Below, one piece after another: positions 12,372 to 17,612 of a stretch of 17,612 bases of DNA. The translations under genes and the position numbers were made by a program. Origin of the DNA: an uncultured Roseburia sp. (GTDB lineage Bacteria > Bacillota > Clostridia > Lachnospirales > Lachnospiraceae); the NCBI GenBank assembly GCA_900550935.1, contig URUD01000052.1:1-17612 (forward strand), written 5' to 3'. Numbering within the stretch: position 1 is the stretch's first letter; every line of letters begins with the position of its first letter. The notes beneath the pieces were generated by a model. The model did not search any database. It was not told where the DNA came from and saw only the letters and a program-made list of their open reading frames with translations.

Positions 12372-14830
12372 TATTCACAATCTACTGTGATCTTTTTTAA
12401 TTTCCAGATATCATCCACATACTCCTGGATCGTACGGTCAGATGAGAATTTTCCGGAATGTGCAACATTTAAGATTGCACTCTTTGCCCATCCTGTTTCA
12501 TCCTGATAAGCTTTCATCACACGTTTCTGTGCCTCTACATAAGAACGGAAATCTTTTAAGATGAAATAGGTATCCGCATACTGGGTACACTGTGTATTCA
12601 GCAATGAATTATACAGATCACGGAACAGTTCCGGATCATTCGGTGAGTAGAAACCATTGATCAGCTGCATCAGCACCTTTCGGATATCCTGATCCTGATT
12701 GAAGATCTGCATCGGATCATAATCACGATTTCTCTCATGTGCAATGACCTCATCGGAACTCATACCAAATATAAATGCGTTCTCTTCGCCTACTTCTTCT
12801 ACGATCTCTACGTTAGCTCCATCCATCGTACCAAGTGTCAGTGCACCATTTAACATGAATTTCATATTTCCGGTACCGGATGCTTCTTTACTTGCGGTTG
12901 AGATCTGCTCACTGACATCTGCTGCCGCAAAGATCCACTCTGCGATCGATACGCGGTAATCCTCGATAAAGACAACCCTGATCTTGCCATTCAAACTCTT
13001 ATCGTTGTTGATCACATCCGCCACACTGTTGATCAGTTTGATCGTCAGTTTTGCATTTTTGTAACCTGCTGCTGCCTTTGCACCAAAGATGAAGGTTCTC
13101 GGATAGAATTCCATATCCGGATGCTCTTTTAACTCATTGTAAAGGTACATCACATGAAGTATGTTCAAAAGCTGACGTTTGTATTCATGCAGACGTTTTA
13201 CCTGCACATCGAAAATAGAACGTGGGTCTAATTCAATGTCATTGTGCTCTTTGATATATTTCGCCAGACGCAGCTTATTCTGATATTTGATATTCATAAA
13301 TTCCTGCTGCGCTTTGGTATCATCTGCATAGATCGCCAGTTTCTCAATATGAGCCAGATTGGTGATCCAGTCATCTCCGATATGTTCGCTGACCCAGGAT
13401 GCCAGAAGCGGATTTCCATGTAACAGGAAACGGCGCTGTGTGATACCGTTGGTCTTGTTGTTAAATTTATTCGGGAACATTTCATAAAAATCGTGGAGCT
13501 GCTCGTTCTTTAAGATCTCTGTGTGGAGTTTTGCAACACCATTGACAGAATATCCTGCTGCGATCGCTAAGTTAGCCATCTTTACCTGACCGTCATAGAC
13601 GATCGCCATGCGGGCGGTCTTTCCGTTATCTCCCGGGAATTCTGCCTGGATCTGTAAGATAAATCTGCGGTTGATCTCCTCTACGATCTGGTAGATACGA
13701 GGCAGTAATCTTGAGAAGATCTCAATCGGCCATTTTTCCAGTGCCTCTGCCATGATCGTATGGTTTGTGTAAGCACAGCTCTTTGAAGTGATCTCCCATG
13801 CTTCATCCCAGCTTAATCCCTCTTCATCCAGAAGAATACGCATCAGCTCCGCTACAGTTACAGTAGGGTGCGTATCATTTAACTGGAACGTTACTTTTTC
13901 CGGAAGCTTTCTGATGTCATCATGATATTTCTTGTAACGCGCCAATGCACGCTGTACGCTGGCAGATACGAAGAAATACTGCTGTTTTAATCGAAGCTCT
14001 TTTCCTGCAATGTGGTTATCATTCGGGTAAAGTACCTCTACCAGATTCTTTGCCAGATTCTCCTGCTCTACTGCTTTGTGATAATCCCCTTTGTCAAAAG
14101 AATCAAGTTCAAAACACTCTGCCGGCTCTGCATCCCAGATCATTAACGTATTTACCACATTGTTTCCATATCCGACAATTGGCATATCATACGGAACTGC
14201 TTTTACGGACTGATATCCTTCCTGAACAAATCTGGTTCTTCCATCCGGTGTATTCTCAGCTCTTACATATCCACCGAATTTTACCTCATAGGTGTATTCC
14301 GGACGACGCAGTTCAAACGGATATCCATTTTTCAGCCAGTTGTCCGGTACTTCCACCTGATAACCATCTTTTATCTTCTGTTTGAACATACCATAACGGT
14401 AGCGGATACCACAGCCATATGCCGGGTATCCCAGGGTTGCAAGCGATTCCATAAAGCAGGCAGCCAAACGTCCAAGACCACCGTTTCCAAGAGCCGGATC
14501 CGGCTCCTGATCCTCGATCTCATCTAAATTGAGTCCGATTTCCTCCAGTGCTTCTTTAAATCCCTGATACTCTTTTAAATTGATCAGGTTGTTGCCAAGT
14601 GCACGCCCCATCAAAAATTCCATGGACATATAGTAAACAAACTTCGGGTCATCTTTTTCGAATACCTTCTGTGTTGCCAGCCACTTGTCAATAATAATAT
14701 CTTTTACCGCATAGGAAACAGCCTGGAATAATTCCTGCTGGTCTGCCTCCTCTAAGGTTTTACGGTATAAAATCTTCACACCTTCTCTGACACTGTCAAT
14801 AATCTGTTCCTTTTTCAGTTCCTGGCTCAT
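12371..14830 (-). CDS. glgP: Glycogen/starch/maltodextrin phosphorylase
   Basis: An 819-residue GT35-family enzyme, of the usual length. It cleaves alpha-1,4-glucans with phosphate to give glucose 1-phosphate in the cytoplasm. Visible family blocks include YYMSMEFLMGRALGNN, DPALGNGGLGRLAACFMESL, FQLNDTHPTVTVAELMR, FDVQVKRLHEYKRQLLN, and the pyridoxal-phosphate site EASGTGNMKFMLNG with Lys657. The start at 14830 (MSQELKKEQ) was chosen because AGGGG lies seven to eight bases ahead and the extra upstream residues overlap ileS and look unlike the family. It lies 43 bases after ileS with no terminator or clear promoter between them, so readthrough from ileS is likely. No other glycogen genes are in the window. 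Substrate preference between glycogen and maltodextrin cannot be decided. Confidence 0.95.
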   Translation of the reverse strand: MSQELKKEQIIDSVREGVKILYRKTLEEADQQELFQAVSYAVKDIIIDKWLATQKVFEKDDPKFVYYMSMEFLMGRALGNNLINLKEYQGFKEALEEIGLNLDEIEDQEPDPALGNGGLGRLAACFMESLATLGYPAYGCGIRYRYGMFKQKIKDGYQVEVPDNWLKNGYPFELRRPEYTYEVKFGGYVRAENTPDGRTRFVQEGYQSVKAVPYDMPIVGYGNNVVNTLMIWDAEPAECFELDSFDKGDYHKAVEQENLAKNLVEVLYPNDNHIAGKELRLKQQYFFVSASVQRALARYKKYHDDIRKLPEKVTFQLNDTHPTVTVAELMRILLDEEGLSWDEAWEITSKSCAYTNHTIMAEALEKWPIEIFSRLLPRIYQIVEEINRRFILQIQAEFPGDNGKTARMAIVYDGQVKMANLAIAAGYSVNGVAKLHTEILKNEQLHDFYEMFPNKFNNKTNGITQRRFLLHGNPLLASWVSEHIGDDWITNLAHIEKLAIYADDTKAQQEFMNIKYQNKLRLAKYIKEHNDIELDPRSIFDVQVKRLHEYKRQLLNILHVMYLYNELKEHPDMEFYPRTFIFGAKAAAGYKNAKLTIKLINSVADVINNDKSLNGKIRVVFIEDYRVSIAEWIFAAADVSEQISTASKEASGTGNMKFMLNGALTLGTMDGANVEIVEEVGEENAFIFGMSSDEVIAHERNRDYDPMQIFNQDQDIRKVLMQLINGFYSPNDPELFRDLYNSLLNTQCTQYADTYFILKDFRSYVEAQKRVMKAYQDETGWAKSAILNVAHSGKFSSDRTIQEYVDDIWKLKKITVDCE

Positions 14831-14873
14831 TTTAGCACCCCTGCCTTTCCAACACTTCAACTTATCTTTTATC

Positions 14874-17612
14874 CTACTCGTCTTTTTTAACTCCGAGAAG
14901 AACGGTTTCCCCATTGATATTCCATTCCTTCTGATAGCCATCCATCTCTCCTGCAACGATCGCATTTCCTAATACGTCAGACCGGATCTCACTTCCGTAT
15001 TTACCAAAGATATCGGCTACTTTTGCATCTGCTTTATAGTAAATAGTAATCTGATCCATTACCTCAAAACCAGCCTCTTTACGCATGGTCTGGATCTTGC
15101 TGATGATCTCACGGACAAATCCCTCTTCGATCAGTTCCGGTGTTAAGTTGGTATCCAGAACAACCGTAACGGTATTGTCTCCCTCGGTCACATAGCCTTC
15201 CATCTGTGTCATAGTAATTAAGAGGTCTTCCTCGGTTAATTTTACATCGCCCTCTACTTCGGTTAATGCAAGTACACCGTTTGCCTTTAATTCTGCCATG
15301 GCAGCATTTCCGTCAAGTCCTGCAAGTGCTTTCTGGATCTGACCTAATACTTTACCGTATTTTGGTCCGACCGTACGCAGCTGTGGTTTGAATGTGTAGC
15401 TGGTATAACTGCTGACATCCTCTGTAAAGTTGACCTTCTTAACATTCAACTCATCCTCGATGATCTCCACAAAGTACTCGGATAATGTCTCCGGTGCTTT
15501 TACGAACATATTGCCGATTGGCTGACGGTTCTTGATATTTGCGGAGTTACGGCATGCACGACCCATTACAACGATCTTTAATACTTCATCCATATGAGCC
15601 TCTAATGCCTTGTCAATGTGTGCTTCATTGACACTTGGGAAATCGCACAGATGAATACTTTCCGGTGCATCCGGATTGATGGAACGTACCAGGTTCTGGT
15701 AGATGTCCTCTGTCATAAACGGAATCATTGGTGCTGCACATTTGCTGATCTCAACCAGTGCAGTGTAAAGTGTCATGTACGCATTGATCTTATCCTGCTC
15801 CATGCCCTTTGCCCAGAAACGCTCTCTGCTTCTTCTGACATACCAGTTACTCATGTCATCGACAAACTCATCCAATACTTTTGCAGCCTCTGGTATCTTA
15901 TATGCTGCCAGGTTCTCATCGGTTCCTTTGATCGCAGAATTTAACTTGGACAGTAACCATTTATCCATAACAGATAATTTCTCATAGTCCAGGGTATATT
16001 TGGTTGCATCGAAATTATCGATGTTTGCATACAATACGAAGAATGCGTAGGTATTCCACAGAGTACCCATGAATTTACGCTGTCCTTCCTGCACGAGTTT
16101 TCCACTGAAACGCTTCGGGATCCATGGAGCACTGCTGGTGTAGAAATACCAGCGGATCGCATCTGCACCGTATGTCTCTAACGCATCAAACGGATCAACT
16201 GCATTTCCTTTTGATTTACTCATCTTCTGACCGTTTTCATCCTGCACATGTCCCAGTACGATGACATTCTCGTATGGTGCCTTGTTGAATAACAGGGTAG
16301 ACTCTGCCATCAGGGAATAGAACCATCCACGTGTCTGATCCACTGCCTCGGAGATAAATTTTGCCGGGAACTGTTTCTCAAATACTTCTTTATTTTCAAA
16401 TGGATAATGGTGCTGTGCAAAAGGCATTGCTCCGGAATCGAACCAGCAGTCGATCACTTCCGGTACTCTGTGCATCTCTTTGCCACAATCTGGACATTTG
16501 AAGGTCACAGCATCGATATACGGACGATGAAGTTCTACTTTTGCATCCTCTGGATTGCCGCTTCTCTCTGCAAGTTCTGCGCGGCTTCCGATACATTCCT
16601 GATGTCCGCACTCACACTCCCAGACCGGAAGCGGTGTTCCCCAGTAACGGTTTCTTGAGATACCCCAGTCCTGGATATTCTCTAACCAGTCACCAAAACG
16701 TCCTTTTCCGATGCTCTCCGGGATCCAGTTGACCGTGTTGTTGTTGCGGATCAGATCATCTTTGACTGCTGTCATCTTGATAAACCAGGATTCTCTTGCA
16801 TAATAGATCAGCGGAGTATCACATCTCCAGCAGTGTGGATATTCATGCTCGAATTTTGGAGCATCAAATAACAGTCCTTTTTCATCGAGATCTTTTAATA
16901 CCATCGGATCTGCTTTCTTTACGAAAACACCTGCATATGGTGTTTCTTTTGTCATCTCACCTTTTCCGTCTACAAGCTGTACAAATGGAAGGTCATATTT
17001 TCTTCCGACAGCAGCATCGTCTTCACCAAATGCCGGTGCGATATGAACGATACCGGTACCATCTGTCATGGTTACATAGGTATCACATACGATGTAATGT
17101 GCTTTTTTATGCTGTTTTTCAATGATCTCTTTTGCACAGTCAAATAACGGCTCGTACTCTTTGTGCTCTAAATCACTACCTTTATAGGTCTCTAATACTT
17201 CGTATGCCTTGGTTCCTTCTGCGGCATCCTTGTCAAGTAATTTGCCAAGTACCTGATCAAGCAGTGCCTCTGCCATATAATAAGTATATCCGTCTACTGC
17301 TTTTACCTTGCAGTATGTCTCATTTGGATTGACACAAAGTGCAACGTTTGATGGCAGTGTCCATGGTGTTGTGGTCCATGCAAGGAAATAAGCATCCTCT
17401 CCTGTCACTTTAAAACGTGCTACTGCGGAACGCTCTTTGACGGTCTTATAACCCTGTGCTACCTCCTGGGAAGATAACGGGGTACCGCAGCGCGGGCAGT
17501 AAGGTACGATCTTGAAACCTTTGTATAATAAGTTTTTGTTCCAGATCTCTTTCAATGCCCACCATTCAGACTCAATGAAATTGTCATCATAGGTAACATA
17601 TGGGTTGTCCAT
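14874..17612 (-). CDS. ileS: Isoleucyl-tRNA synthetase, type 2 (5' end beyond window)
   Basis: This is the C-terminal 912 residues of a class I aminoacyl-tRNA synthetase that charges tRNA-Ile. The reading frame runs to the window edge, and the first Met in it is internal: the HIGH-motif region is missing, and family members are about 1040 residues long. The fragment has the editing domain (AWTTTPWTLPSN at 78-89, TDGTGIVHIAPAFGEDD at 183-199), CWRCDTPLIYY (261-271), zinc-site-like cysteines (CECGHQEC at 333-340, CPDCGKE at 373-379), KMSKS at 463-467 and a C-terminal anticodon-binding region. PYCPRCGTPLSSQEVAQGYK (37-56) is the eukaryote-like type 2 form, not the E. coli form. Type 2 enzymes as a class tend to tolerate mupirocin. 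It is upstream of glgP on the same strand. Confidence 0.96.
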   Translation of the reverse strand: MDNPYVTYDDNFIESEWWALKEIWNKNLLYKGFKIVPYCPRCGTPLSSQEVAQGYKTVKERSAVARFKVTGEDAYFLAWTTTPWTLPSNVALCVNPNETYCKVKAVDGYTYYMAEALLDQVLGKLLDKDAAEGTKAYEVLETYKGSDLEHKEYEPLFDCAKEIIEKQHKKAHYIVCDTYVTMTDGTGIVHIAPAFGEDDAAVGRKYDLPFVQLVDGKGEMTKETPYAGVFVKKADPMVLKDLDEKGLLFDAPKFEHEYPHCWRCDTPLIYYARESWFIKMTAVKDDLIRNNNTVNWIPESIGKGRFGDWLENIQDWGISRNRYWGTPLPVWECECGHQECIGSRAELAERSGNPEDAKVELHRPYIDAVTFKCPDCGKEMHRVPEVIDCWFDSGAMPFAQHHYPFENKEVFEKQFPAKFISEAVDQTRGWFYSLMAESTLLFNKAPYENVIVLGHVQDENGQKMSKSKGNAVDPFDALETYGADAIRWYFYTSSAPWIPKRFSGKLVQEGQRKFMGTLWNTYAFFVLYANIDNFDATKYTLDYEKLSVMDKWLLSKLNSAIKGTDENLAAYKIPEAAKVLDEFVDDMSNWYVRRSRERFWAKGMEQDKINAYMTLYTALVEISKCAAPMIPFMTEDIYQNLVRSINPDAPESIHLCDFPSVNEAHIDKALEAHMDEVLKIVVMGRACRNSANIKNRQPIGNMFVKAPETLSEYFVEIIEDELNVKKVNFTEDVSSYTSYTFKPQLRTVGPKYGKVLGQIQKALAGLDGNAAMAELKANGVLALTEVEGDVKLTEEDLLITMTQMEGYVTEGDNTVTVVLDTNLTPELIEEGFVREIISKIQTMRKEAGFEVMDQITIYYKADAKVADIFGKYGSEIRSDVLGNAIVAGEMDGYQKEWNINGETVLLGVKKDE

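Noticed and set aside
14831..14965. 45-residue N-terminal extension of glycogen phosphorylase
   Set aside because: It would overlap the end of ileS by about 90 bases and shows an atypical sequence; ATG 14830 fits family length.
1..17612. CRISPR arrays, insertion sequences, phage genes, toxin-antitoxin or defence systems
   Set aside because: No regularly spaced repeats, transposase, integrase or defence-type protein was found in any frame.

Overview
This window looks like chromosomal DNA of a low-to-moderate-GC anaerobic Firmicute, most likely a Lachnospiraceae-type gut clostridium. The reasons are a DUF4317 protein, a clostridial-type CarD regulator, a eukaryote-like (type 2) isoleucyl-tRNA synthetase, strong AGGAGG ribosome binding sites and U-rich intrinsic terminators. 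No phage, insertion sequence, CRISPR array or conjugative gene is visible. Genus assignment is inference only.

Left part (1-7561). A tRNA-Gly(GCC) with its own terminator faces the 3' end of an eight-gene operon on the minus strand. In transcription order (right to left) the operon encodes: a small plant-type [2Fe-2S] protein, an FAD/NAD(P) oxidoreductase carrying a C-terminal two-cluster ferredoxin domain, a free-standing BFD-type [2Fe-2S] subunit, a DAO-type FAD dehydrogenase, an ornithine-cyclodeaminase-family enzyme, an AraC regulator, a P-II signal protein and a 12-helix-class APC permease. The first four are the parts of a multi-subunit dye-linked amino/imino-acid dehydrogenase related to hydroxyproline/proline dehydrogenases, HcnABC and opine oxidases. 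Together with the cyclodeaminase-like enzyme, a transporter, a local activator and a nitrogen-status sensor they make a self-contained uptake-and-oxidation module for an unidentified amino acid, imino acid or opine-like compound. The APC permease paired with its own P-II protein, instead of the classical AmtB-GlnK pair, is the most unusual feature of the window.

Middle (7562-9830). A regulatory intergenic region with operator-like palindromes and a long hairpin separates this operon from a divergent DUF4317 gene with a near-consensus sigma-A promoter. The DUF4317 gene converges on a CarD-family regulator gene that has its own promoter.

Right part (9831-12371). Two divergent PfkB-family, 2-keto-3-deoxygluconate-kinase-like paralogs face away from each other across 359 bases. 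Both leaders carry almost the same 18-base operator downstream of the -10 box, one of them inside a 29-base perfect palindrome, so one repressor probably controls both. A bidirectional terminator then separates them from a housekeeping minus-strand pair, glgP and the 5'-truncated ileS, which runs off the window end.
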